From contig NZ_BCQI01000006.1 in assembly GCF_001544355.1 (NCBI RefSeq), forward strand, positions 52,104 through 116,103: a DNA stretch of 64,000 nt, written 5' to 3'. Positions within the stretch are counted from its first letter, which is position 1. Every line of letters begins with the position of its first letter. The notes under the pieces were generated by a model. It saw only the letters and a program-made list of their open reading frames with translations. It made no database searches and was not told where the DNA came from. Positions 27,876 to 36,734 of the stretch are shown here, piece after piece. Position numbers and translations under genes: made by a program. The DNA comes from Alicyclobacillus acidiphilus NBRC 100859. Lineage in GTDB: Bacteria > Bacillota > Bacilli > Alicyclobacillales > Alicyclobacillaceae.

Positions 27876-29678
27876 GTGTTTCAGGTGCTCAGAAAACTTG
27901 GTTGGTTCTTTTGGGAACACCGAACGCGGTACATCATCGCGGTTGGTTTGCTGTTGCTGTTGAATTTCGTTGAAATCGCTCCGCCAGACATCATCGGCCA
28001 CGCCATCGATCTGATGAATCAAGGCTCGATGACGACGCGGGCCATGGTCGAACTTTGCCTGGTGATGCTTGGCGTAACCGTCGTGAGTTACGTCTGCGGA
28101 TTTACGTGGTGGTACCAGTTGTTCGGCGGTGCGCGGTTGCTGGAGTTGAGTTTGCGATCGCGATTGATGCGTCACTTTCTCCGGATGACACCGAGGTTTT
28201 TCGAACAGAATCGGACCGGGGATTTGATGGCGAGATCGACAAACGACTTGAACGCCGTATCGCAGACTGCTGGTTTTGGCATTCTGACGCTCATTGACTC
28301 GACGACGTTTTCGTCGACGATCCTGGTCGCCATGGGCGTGTTGGATGGATGGAAGCTCACCTTGCTGTCTTTGGTGCCCATGCCGTTCATCACGCTCGCG
28401 ATGACGAAGTACGGCAAGTTGCTGCATGAACGGTTCACGTTGGCCCAGGACGCGTTTGGCGACATGAACGATCGCGTGCTCGAGACGATCGCTGGGATCC
28501 GGGTCGTCCGAGCGTACGCTCAGGAACGGCGGGAAGAGCGGCGATTCATGGAGACAATGGGCGACGTCTACCGGAAGAACATCGCGGTGGCGAAGATCGA
28601 TGCCTTGTTTGATCCGACCATCAGCGTCCTTGTCGGCATCACGTACCTCATCGGACTTGGCTTTGGCACGTACCTCGTGTTCCACAGCCAGTTGACGATT
28701 GGCCAGCTGACGTCGTTCAACGTGTATCTCGGTATGCTGATTTGGCCGATGATGGCGTTTGGGCAGTTGATCAACATCATGCAGCGAGGAAATGCGTCGC
28801 TGGATCGCGTGAACGAGACGTTGGCCTACGTTCCGGACGTCGACGATGCGCCGAACCTCGTTTCGATCGGTGTTCCGGAGCGGATCGAATTTCGCGGCTA
28901 CTCCTTCCGCTACCCGACGTCGGAGACAGACAATCTGCGGGATATCGACCTGATCATCCGGCGCGGCGAAACGGTGGGTATCGTCGGTCGTACTGGCAGC
29001 GGCAAATCAACCTTGATTCGGCAGTTGCTGAGGGAATATCCGATCACCTGCGAAGGTGCTTTGTTGGTCAACGGCGTCCCCATCGAACGAGTCTCGATTG
29101 AAGAAGTGCATGGGTGGATTGGATACGTGCCGCAGAATCCGATGCTGTTCTCAAGAAGTGTCGCGGACAACGTTCGGTTCGGATTGAAGGACGCCACGGA
29201 TGAACAGATCCGTCACGCCTTGGCGGCGGCCGATTTTCTCAAAGATGTGCCGTCGTTGCCGGATGGTCTCGACACATTGATTGGCGAACGCGGCGTGTCG
29301 CTGTCAGGAGGACAGAAACAGCGCATCGCCTTGGCGCGGGCGCTCGTCATCGAGCCGGAGATCCTGATTCTCGACGACGCGATGTCCGCGGTCGACGCTC
29401 GCACCGAAGCGCACATCATCGAAGGAATTCGCAACGAGCGCCGAGGGCGTACAACCATCATCGCCACCCATCGGATGCCTGCTGTCGCGCATGCGGATTG
29501 GATCGTCGTCATGGACGAGGGACGCATTGTCGAGGAGGGCACATTTGAACAACTGCTGACCTCTGATGGCTGGTTCAAGAAACAATACGAACGGCAACAA
29601 GCGTCGGAGGACTGGGCGGACGAAGGGACGGTCGCCGAGGTAAGCGACGTTGAAGCTGGAAGCAGGTGGAACGCATGA
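27876..29678 (+). CDS. bmrC: ABC exporter half-transporter, BmrC (YheI)-like
   Basis: 600 residues: six-helix membrane domain (residues about 15-310) and C-terminal ATPase. Walker A is GRTGSGKST and the signature LSGGQ is complete. Walker B is ILILDDAMSAVD, with Asp in place of the catalytic Glu, typical of the degenerate half of heterodimeric exporters. GTG 27876 follows GGGGG. Its length and position after a leader peptide and before a BmrD-like partner match B. subtilis YheI/BmrC, a multidrug exporter subunit. The stop overlaps the next start (ATGA). Confidence 0.88.
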   Translation: MFQVLRKLGWFFWEHRTRYIIAVGLLLLLNFVEIAPPDIIGHAIDLMNQGSMTTRAMVELCLVMLGVTVVSYVCGFTWWYQLFGGARLLELSLRSRLMRHFLRMTPRFFEQNRTGDLMARSTNDLNAVSQTAGFGILTLIDSTTFSSTILVAMGVLDGWKLTLLSLVPMPFITLAMTKYGKLLHERFTLAQDAFGDMNDRVLETIAGIRVVRAYAQERREERRFMETMGDVYRKNIAVAKIDALFDPTISVLVGITYLIGLGFGTYLVFHSQLTIGQLTSFNVYLGMLIWPMMAFGQLINIMQRGNASLDRVNETLAYVPDVDDAPNLVSIGVPERIEFRGYSFRYPTSETDNLRDIDLIIRRGETVGIVGRTGSGKSTLIRQLLREYPITCEGALLVNGVPIERVSIEEVHGWIGYVPQNPMLFSRSVADNVRFGLKDATDEQIRHALAAADFLKDVPSLPDGLDTLIGERGVSLSGGQKQRIALARALVIEPEILILDDAMSAVDARTEAHIIEGIRNERRGRTTIIATHRMPAVAHADWIVVMDEGRIVEEGTFEQLLTSDGWFKKQYERQQASEDWADEGTVAEVSDVEAGSRWNA

Positions 29679-31687
29679 ACGTAAATCGACGACTGTATGA
29701 ATATGCGGCGTACTATCGACGGACGATTCTCGTCGCCTTGCTCCTGCTCGTGCTGGCTGTGACGGCGCAGCTTGCGGGTCCGTTCGTGGCGAAGACGATG
29801 ATCGACGAACATATTCTCGGCATTGAGCGAACGTGGTACGAAGTGCCTGCGCACACGCGCGGATCGGTCGAGTATGGCGGGCGTTGGTATGAGCGCGGCG
29901 ACTACATGGCACGCGGCCTCAGGCGTCAACATCCGATCACGCTCTTCGCCGTCGGGCGCCAATTTTACATCGTCAACGGTGCCGTGGCCTATACGGGTAC
30001 GCCGAAAGTCGAAGCCAACGCGGTGGTGGTGACGGAAGACGGCAAGCGAGTGGCGCTTGCGGCGTCGAAATTGACGAAATCCCAGTTGTTTTCGTTCTAT
30101 CAACCCGAGGTGCCGCGCGTGCTGCGCCTGGCTCTGGTGTATTTTGGTCTGTTGGCGGCCGCCGCCCTCTTCCTGTACGGACAACAGTATTTGTTGCAGG
30201 TCGCGGCGAATCGAATCTTGCAGCGCATGCGCGGCGACGTGTTTCGGCAGATCCATCGATTGCCGATTCGCTATTTTGATACACTGCCAGCGGGCAAAGT
30301 GGTCTCGAGGATCACGAACGACACGGAGACCATCCGCGACTTCTATGTCAACGTCCTAGCCAATATTCTGTCGAGCATCGTGTCGATGGCCGGAATCTAT
30401 ATTGCGCTGTTCATTCTGGACGTTCGACTGGCGTTATTGACCTGCCTTCTGATTCCGGTGCTGATCCTGTGGGTTTGGCTGTACCGTAGGTACACGGTCC
30501 ACGTCAACATTCGCGTTCGTGCCTTAATATCCGATATCAACGCGATGTTGAACGAGACGATTCAGGGCATCCCCATTATTCGCGCTTTCAATCGGCAACG
30601 CTTGACGGAGAAGGAGTTTGACGATCTCAACCAGGCCTACTACGAAAACCAGTCGCGGCTCATCCGGGTCAACGCGGCGACGAGCCACAATTTGTCGTCC
30701 GTACTGCGCAACCTGATCTTCGTAACGGTCATCGCCATCTTCGGCTGGCGAACGATCCATCTGTCTGTGGCAGTTTCTTTTGGTATGCTGTACGCCTATA
30801 TCGACTACATCAATCGCTTGTTTCAACCGATTGTTCAGGTGGTCAACCAGTTGTCGAACCTGGAGCAAGCCCGGGCGTCTGCGGTGCGCGTCTTTGAATT
30901 GCTGGACGAACCGGGGACAGACGTGGCAGACGGAGAGATTCCGAGGTTTCGCGGCGAGGTCAAGTTCGACCAAGTCAGCTTCTCGTATGACGGGAAACAC
31001 GACGTGTTAAAAGGCATTTCATTCGAAGCGTCGCCCGGGCAGACGATCGCGTTGGTTGGACACACGGGATCGGGGAAGAGTTCCATCATCAACCTGCTCT
31101 TTCGCTTCTACGATCCGCAAAAAGGCACCATCACCATCGACGGCATGGATATCTCGAAGATCCCTGCGCAGCACTTGCGGCAACATATGGGCATCGTGTT
31201 GCAGGATCCGTATCTGTTTACCGGGACAATTGCTTCCAATGTGGGACTCGAAGATGAGCGCGTGTCGCGCGAACGGATCGAACAGGCGTTGAAGGATGTC
31301 GGCGCCGATAAATTGCTTGGCCATTTGCCAAATGGCTGGGACGAACCGGTGCTTGAGAACGGTAGCACTTTGTCGGCTGGGCAACGCCAGTTGATCTCGT
31401 TCGCGCGGGCGCTGGCGTTCGATCCGGCGATTCTCGTCCTGGACGAGGCGACCTCGAGCATCGACACGGAGACAGAACGCGTCATCCAGGACGCGCTGCA
31501 AGTGCTCAAGCGCGGCCGGACGACGTTCATCATCGCGCACCGCCTGTCGACGATTCGCGATGCGGATCAGATTTTGGTGCTCGACGGCGGTGTCATTGTC
31601 GAGCGGGGGACGCACGACGAATTGCTCGCGAGAAACGGCCGTTACCGCCAAATGTACAATTTGCAGATTGGCGAGGCTTCGGCTTAG
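29675..31687 (+). CDS. bmrD: ABC exporter half-transporter, BmrD (YheH)-like
   Basis: 670 residues (YheH is about 673). Compared with a standard half-transporter it has an insertion of roughly 90 residues after the first helix (EHILGIERTWYEVPAHTRGS to LTKSQLFSFYQPE), a BmrD feature. The ATPase domain has GHTGSGKSS, catalytic Glu in LVLDEATSSID and His in IIAHRLS, but a degenerate signature LSAGQ. The two halves thus complement each other: one intact and one degenerate ATP site, as in BmrCD. ATG 29675 overlaps the bmrC-like stop. Confidence 0.88.
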   Translation: MNVNRRLYEYAAYYRRTILVALLLLVLAVTAQLAGPFVAKTMIDEHILGIERTWYEVPAHTRGSVEYGGRWYERGDYMARGLRRQHPITLFAVGRQFYIVNGAVAYTGTPKVEANAVVVTEDGKRVALAASKLTKSQLFSFYQPEVPRVLRLALVYFGLLAAAALFLYGQQYLLQVAANRILQRMRGDVFRQIHRLPIRYFDTLPAGKVVSRITNDTETIRDFYVNVLANILSSIVSMAGIYIALFILDVRLALLTCLLIPVLILWVWLYRRYTVHVNIRVRALISDINAMLNETIQGIPIIRAFNRQRLTEKEFDDLNQAYYENQSRLIRVNAATSHNLSSVLRNLIFVTVIAIFGWRTIHLSVAVSFGMLYAYIDYINRLFQPIVQVVNQLSNLEQARASAVRVFELLDEPGTDVADGEIPRFRGEVKFDQVSFSYDGKHDVLKGISFEASPGQTIALVGHTGSGKSSIINLLFRFYDPQKGTITIDGMDISKIPAQHLRQHMGIVLQDPYLFTGTIASNVGLEDERVSRERIEQALKDVGADKLLGHLPNGWDEPVLENGSTLSAGQRQLISFARALAFDPAILVLDEATSSIDTETERVIQDALQVLKRGRTTFIIAHRLSTIRDADQILVLDGGVIVERGTHDELLARNGRYRQMYNLQIGEASA

Positions 31688-32679
31688 AGCTTGACGATGG
31701 TCCGCCCTTTGACCTTGCCTTGCAGGATGGCCGACAATACGTCAGGCAGTGTTTCCAGCGACACTTCGTGGACAATTTGTTCCAGGGCCGCGGTCGGCTT
31801 CAGTTCGGCGCCGATGCGCTCCCAGAGCGGCCTGCGGATGGCCATCGGGCATTCGACAGAATCGATTCCGATGAACGTGATCGCCCGCCTCATAAACGGA
31901 AACACGGTCGTCGCGAAATCCGGGCCGCCCGTAAAGCCGCTGACGGTGATCACGCCGCCGTATCGCATCGTGTTGACGATGTACGGCAGGGACTTGCCTG
32001 CGACGGGATCGACCGCGCCAGCCCAGCGCTCGGGCAGATCTGGGAACGGTTGGTCGGCGGGCAGGACGAGCGTTTCAGGGTGGACGATTTCCGCGGCGCC
32101 AAGCTCGCGCAAGAAGGCGTGCTCTTCGGATTTGCGGGACGACGCCGTCACCTGGTAGCCGAGTTGGCTGAACATCGAGACGGCGGTCGATCCGACCCCG
32201 CCCGTCGCCCCGGTGACCAACACGGGGCCTTTATCTGGGGCGAGGCCGTTCTCCTCCATCCGGTGGAGCGACAGTGCTGCGGTAAATCCAGCCGTGCCGA
32301 GGATCATCGATTCGCGCATCGTGAGCCCTTTCGGCATGGGCACCACCCAATCCGCGGGCACGCAGGCCACTTGGCTGAATCCGCCGAAGTGGCCGGTGCC
32401 AAGCCTGTAGCTGGTGACAATCACCTCGTCGCCTTCGCGAAACCGGGCGTCATCCGAATGGATGACTTCGCCGGCGAGATCGATCCCCGGGACCATCGGG
32501 TACGATTGCACCAATCGGCTGTTCGGCGTCGCGACGATGCCGTCTTTGTAATTGACGCTGGAGTAGCGAACGCGAATGGTTACATCACCCTTTGGCAGAT
32601 CGGCCAAGGTCAATTCGCGAATGCCGGCGCGAAATCCCTGTTCGGTTTGGTCGACAACGAAAGCCTGAAATCGTTCCAT
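31684..32679 (-). CDS. YhdH/YhfP-type (AcuI-like) quinone or acryloyl-CoA reductase
   Basis: 331-residue zinc-free MDR. Family motifs are clear: SSVNYKDGI near residue 40, PGIDLAGEV, and the nucleotide motif VTGATGGVGSTAV near 150, then ASSRKSEEHAFLRELGA. AcuI-type enzymes reduce acryloyl-CoA with NADPH; YhdH/YhfP substrates are uncertain. ATG 32679 follows GGAGG. The stop codon overlaps the end of the convergent bmrD-like gene by four bases, so there is no terminator between them. Confidence 0.85.
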   Translation of the reverse strand: MERFQAFVVDQTEQGFRAGIRELTLADLPKGDVTIRVRYSSVNYKDGIVATPNSRLVQSYPMVPGIDLAGEVIHSDDARFREGDEVIVTSYRLGTGHFGGFSQVACVPADWVVPMPKGLTMRESMILGTAGFTAALSLHRMEENGLAPDKGPVLVTGATGGVGSTAVSMFSQLGYQVTASSRKSEEHAFLRELGAAEIVHPETLVLPADQPFPDLPERWAGAVDPVAGKSLPYIVNTMRYGGVITVSGFTGGPDFATTVFPFMRRAITFIGIDSVECPMAIRRPLWERIGAELKPTAALEQIVHEVSLETLPDVLSAILQGKVKGRTIVKL

Positions 32680-32725
32680 GCACAATGTCCTCCCGGATTC
32701 AATGGATTCAACGCATTGAACGTAT

Positions 32726-34786
32726 TCATCCCAGTGAGTGAACGCCGATCTTGTCGAGCAGAAACGCGTAGATCTCGGCCTGCTCGCGAATTTTGTCCAA
32801 GCGGCCGGAAGCGCCTGAGTGACCCGCGCCCATGTTCGTTTTCAAGAGGAGCGAATGGTCGTCCGTCTTCACTTGGCGCAGGCGGGCCACCCACTTGGCG
32901 GGTTCCCAATAGGCGACACGGGGATCGTTCAGCCCAGTCGTCACCAGCATGTGTGGGTACGCCTTGGCTTCGACGTTGTCGTAAGGGCTGTACGATCTCA
33001 TGTACGCGTAGTATTCCGGTTCCGCTGGATTTCCCCACTCGTCCCATTCGAGTGTGGTCAACGGGATCGACGCGTCGAGCATTGTCGTCATCACATCGAC
33101 GAACGGCACCCCGGCGTGGATGGCCTGGAAATACTCGCCGCCCATGTTGGCGACGGCGCCCATGAGCAGACCGCCTGCGCTGCGCCCGTCGGCGGCGAGT
33201 TGGGAAGAGGTGGTGTACCCACGCTCAATCAGGTCCTTCGCCACGTCGATAAAATCGGTAAACGTATTGCGCTTCTTGAGCAATTTGCCGTCTTCGTACC
33301 AGCCTCGGCCCAACTCGGAACCGCCGCGGACCTGCGCGATCACGTACACCACGCCGGCATCCAGCATGGGCAGACGCAGCGGCTGAAAGTGGGGATCGGT
33401 GCAACTGCCGTACGATCCATATCCATAGAGAAGCAGCGGAGCTGGGCCGCGATCCAGCGCTCCACGGCGATAGACTGCGGCGGCTGGCACCTTGACGCCG
33501 TCGCGGGCCGCGATCCACAAGCGTTCCTGCACGTAGTCCTCTGGATGGTATGCGCCGGACACTTGCTGAACCTGGAGTGTGGTGCGCGCTCCGGTGGCGA
33601 GATCGACAGCGAATGTGGTCAGCGGCGTCACGAACGATTCGAACTCGATCAACGCTTCAGCCGTGTCGTAGCTGAGGTTGTTGCCCACGCCCACGGTGTA
33701 CAGCGGCTCGTCCCAAGTGAGTTGGGTGAGTGCCCCATCGCGGTAGATCCACACTTGGGTGAGTCCAGCTTCCCGTCCTTCGATCAGCAAGGCGTCGCGG
33801 AACGGATATAACGCAACGAGGTAACGGGATTCTTCGTGTGGAATCAGATCCTCGCGCTGCTGAGCGCGGATGCTGTCGGTACGACAGCGCTCGACTCGAA
33901 AGTTCAAGGCGTTCCGGTTGGTTAAAATGACGAACTCGTCGCGCCAATGTTCCACAACGTACTCCACGCCGCGTTCGCGAGGATCGAAGACGGTAAAGTC
34001 GTCGAGCGGACGGGACGCATCGAGATATCTCACTTCGCTCGTCATCGTCGCCGACGACACGGCGAATAGATACTTGCCGCTGCGAGACTTGGCGAGTTGC
34101 AGCACAAACGTCTGATCGGTTTCTTCGTAAAGCATTTCCGCCGCTTGCGGCTGACCGACAGGATACCGCCAGAGTCGATATGGACGTTGGCTGTCGTCGG
34201 CCGTAACATAAAATAGGTATGTACCTGAGGAATCCCATTCGATGCTGCCAGCGAGATACACGTTGTCGACTGTGTCGGAAAGCGTTTCACCTGTCGCTAG
34301 GTCCTTGACTTTCAATGTGTATAAATCCGTTCCGTCCCGATTTTCCAAATAGGCCAAACGTGTGCCATCGGGACTCACGCGTTGTTCAGTGACACTGAGA
34401 AATTCGCCCGGACGCGCCATCTCGTTCAGGTCCAGCATCACCTCTTCCGCAGCGTGTTTCAGTTCGCTGCGGGAAGCGGCCCGTTTTCTAGCGTAAATGG
34501 GGTATTGCAGCGACTTTTCGAGCCGCGTGTAGTAGAAATACTGGCCCAGTTGCACCGGAACTCGGCTTTCCTGTTCAGGAATTCGAGCGACCATCTGTTC
34601 GTAGAGCGATTGTGTCAATTCGCTGTACGCCTGCGACACGGTGCGATAGTAATCGTTTTCTTGTTCCAAATAGGAGATCACTTCCGGGTTCGACCTGTCT
34701 CGTAGCCAATAGTAGTCGTCCTCACGGATATCTCCGTGGATCTCATGCGGATGCGGGATGCGCTTTGCCATCGGTATTTTGCCCAT
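32726..34786 (-). CDS. ptrB: Oligopeptidase B (S9A prolyl oligopeptidase family)
   Basis: 686 residues. The N-terminal beta-propeller (to about residue 400) is followed by the hydrolase domain. Ser lies in DGRSAGGLLMG, Asp probably in LNDPRVAYWEP and His in GAGHSGASG. The start PHPHEIHGDIREDDYYWLRD is diagnostic of oligopeptidase B, which cleaves after basic residues in peptides of up to about 30 residues in the cytoplasm. ATG 34786 has GGAGG only 5-6 nt away. The 190 bp to the divergent ABC gene holds a TATAAT at 34926-34931 for the plus strand. Confidence 0.9.
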   Translation of the reverse strand: MGKIPMAKRIPHPHEIHGDIREDDYYWLRDRSNPEVISYLEQENDYYRTVSQAYSELTQSLYEQMVARIPEQESRVPVQLGQYFYYTRLEKSLQYPIYARKRAASRSELKHAAEEVMLDLNEMARPGEFLSVTEQRVSPDGTRLAYLENRDGTDLYTLKVKDLATGETLSDTVDNVYLAGSIEWDSSGTYLFYVTADDSQRPYRLWRYPVGQPQAAEMLYEETDQTFVLQLAKSRSGKYLFAVSSATMTSEVRYLDASRPLDDFTVFDPRERGVEYVVEHWRDEFVILTNRNALNFRVERCRTDSIRAQQREDLIPHEESRYLVALYPFRDALLIEGREAGLTQVWIYRDGALTQLTWDEPLYTVGVGNNLSYDTAEALIEFESFVTPLTTFAVDLATGARTTLQVQQVSGAYHPEDYVQERLWIAARDGVKVPAAAVYRRGALDRGPAPLLLYGYGSYGSCTDPHFQPLRLPMLDAGVVYVIAQVRGGSELGRGWYEDGKLLKKRNTFTDFIDVAKDLIERGYTTSSQLAADGRSAGGLLMGAVANMGGEYFQAIHAGVPFVDVMTTMLDASIPLTTLEWDEWGNPAEPEYYAYMRSYSPYDNVEAKAYPHMLVTTGLNDPRVAYWEPAKWVARLRQVKTDDHSLLLKTNMGAGHSGASGRLDKIREQAEIYAFLLDKIGVHSLG

Positions 34787-34976
34787 AATGTCCTCCATGC
34801 TCTCGTGCCATGCTTGGGTAACCTTTTGACCCGGGCCACCCGTCATCATGATATCACTAGAACATTCGATCTCCGAAGACGAGCGTCGCAGACGTTTCTT
34901 CAAGCAATTTCGTTCATCTAAAGATATAATCAGTGAGGTAATCGTAGCATGACAGAAAAGACTGAAGGTGACCCCC

Positions 34977-36734
34977 ATGAGAGAATTGCTGCGCTACCTG
35001 CGTCCGTACAGGGTGGCAATCAGCTTTGTCGTCATTTTTATCTTCACGCAATCACTCCTGAATCTGTACCTGCCCACGTTGATGTCGCGCATCGTCGACG
35101 AAGGCGTTTTGACGGGGAATCTGCATTATATCTTCGTCGAAGGCGCCATCATGCTTGCGGTGTCTGTAGGGGCGGTGGCTTTTTCGGTAGCCGCGAGCTT
35201 CTTGTCTTCGCGGACGGCAGCGTCGTTCGGACGCGTTTTGCGCCGTGAGGTATTTGCCCATGCTCAGCAGTTTTCGCTTCGCGAGTTTGATCAGTTTGGC
35301 ACATCGTCGCTCATCACGCGCACGACCAACGACATCACCCAGGTTCAGCAGTTGGTGAACATGATGCTGCGGATGATGATCATGGCGCCGCTCAATACGA
35401 TCGGCGGCATCTGTATGGCGGTCTACACAGATGCCAGGCTTTCGCTTGTGTTGGTCATCATGCTGCCGGTGCTCGTGCTCGTGATCTTTAGTGTCTTTCG
35501 CAGGGCGACCAACCTCTTCCGAGTGATGCAGGAGAAAATTGACACGTTGAATCGGATATTGCGTGAAGGGCTGACAGGTATTCGAGTCATTCGCTCATTT
35601 AACCGCGTGGATTATGAAACGAAACGATTTGATGCCGCCAACTTCGATTTGACGAACACCACCACCAAAGTACAAAAGATCATGGCCATCATGTCGCCGG
35701 CGCTGATGCTGGTGATCAACTTGTCGATCATCGCCATCATCTGGTTCGGCGGACTCCGCATCGCCCACGGATCGATGGAAATCGGTTCGCTGTTGGCGTT
35801 CATCCAGTATGTGACCCAGCTTCTGTTCTCCATCATGATGGTGTCGATGATGTTCTTTATGGTGCCGCGTGCAGCAGCTTCGGGCAACCGAATTTGGGCT
35901 GTATTAAGCACCAAACCTAAGATTGTCGATCCCGCCGTCGAGCCATCCGTCTCTGACAGCGAGCGCCTTTCTTCCGACGATCCGCTCCCCATCCCCATGG
36001 TGGAGTTCCGCAACGTCACGTTCAGTTATCCCGGGGCGGAGGCGCCTGCTTTATCCAACGTCTCGTTCCAGGCTCACCGGGGGCAGGTGACCGCGATCAT
36101 CGGCGGTACGGGTTCCGGAAAGTCTACATTGGTCAACCTCATTCCGCGATTCTACGATGTCGATGAAGGTGCCGTGCTGGTTGGCGGCGTCGACGTTCGC
36201 GACCAATTGCAGGCCAATTTGCGCGCCCGCATTGGGTACGTCCCTCAGAAGGCCGTTCTGTTCCAAGGGACCATTGCGGAGAACATACGCCATGGGCGGC
36301 CGGACGCGACGGACGAAGAGGTGGCGCAGGCGGCTGAAATAGCCCAGGCATTGGAGTTTATCGAGGAAAAACCGGAGGGCTTTCAGTCGCTCATCGAACA
36401 AGGCGGACGCAATGTGTCCGGGGGTCAGAAGCAGCGTTTGTCCATCGCGCGAGCCATTGTCAAGCGCCCGGATATCTACATTTTCGACGACAGCTTCTCA
36501 GCGCTCGATTTCAAGACGGACGCCAAACTTCGCGCCGCTCTGGCCGAGACGATCACGGATTCAACCGTGTTGATCGTCGCGCAGCGTGTGAGCACCGTTC
36601 GGGACGCCGATCAAATCATTGTGCTGGACGAAGGCCGTGTCGCCGGGATCGGCTCGCACGACCAACTGCTCCGCACTTGCGAGGTCTATCGCGAGATCGT
36701 GTCATCACAATTGTCCGAGGGGGAGACGGCATGA
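34977..36734 (+). CDS. Heterodimeric ABC exporter, degenerate half
   Basis: 585 residues, standard six-helix plus ATPase layout. Walker A is GGTGSGKST and the signature is VSGGQ. Walker B is YIFDDSFSALD, with Asp for catalytic Glu, and the switch histidine is replaced by Gln (LIVAQRVST). These two changes mark it as the non-catalytic half. ATG 34977 follows GAAGGTGA. Its stop overlaps the next start (ATGA), so the two halves are translationally coupled. It resembles the YfiB/LmrC type of multidrug exporter half. Confidence 0.85.
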   Translation: MRELLRYLRPYRVAISFVVIFIFTQSLLNLYLPTLMSRIVDEGVLTGNLHYIFVEGAIMLAVSVGAVAFSVAASFLSSRTAASFGRVLRREVFAHAQQFSLREFDQFGTSSLITRTTNDITQVQQLVNMMLRMMIMAPLNTIGGICMAVYTDARLSLVLVIMLPVLVLVIFSVFRRATNLFRVMQEKIDTLNRILREGLTGIRVIRSFNRVDYETKRFDAANFDLTNTTTKVQKIMAIMSPALMLVINLSIIAIIWFGGLRIAHGSMEIGSLLAFIQYVTQLLFSIMMVSMMFFMVPRAAASGNRIWAVLSTKPKIVDPAVEPSVSDSERLSSDDPLPIPMVEFRNVTFSYPGAEAPALSNVSFQAHRGQVTAIIGGTGSGKSTLVNLIPRFYDVDEGAVLVGGVDVRDQLQANLRARIGYVPQKAVLFQGTIAENIRHGRPDATDEEVAQAAEIAQALEFIEEKPEGFQSLIEQGGRNVSGGQKQRLSIARAIVKRPDIYIFDDSFSALDFKTDAKLRAALAETITDSTVLIVAQRVSTVRDADQIIVLDEGRVAGIGSHDQLLRTCEVYREIVSSQLSEGETA

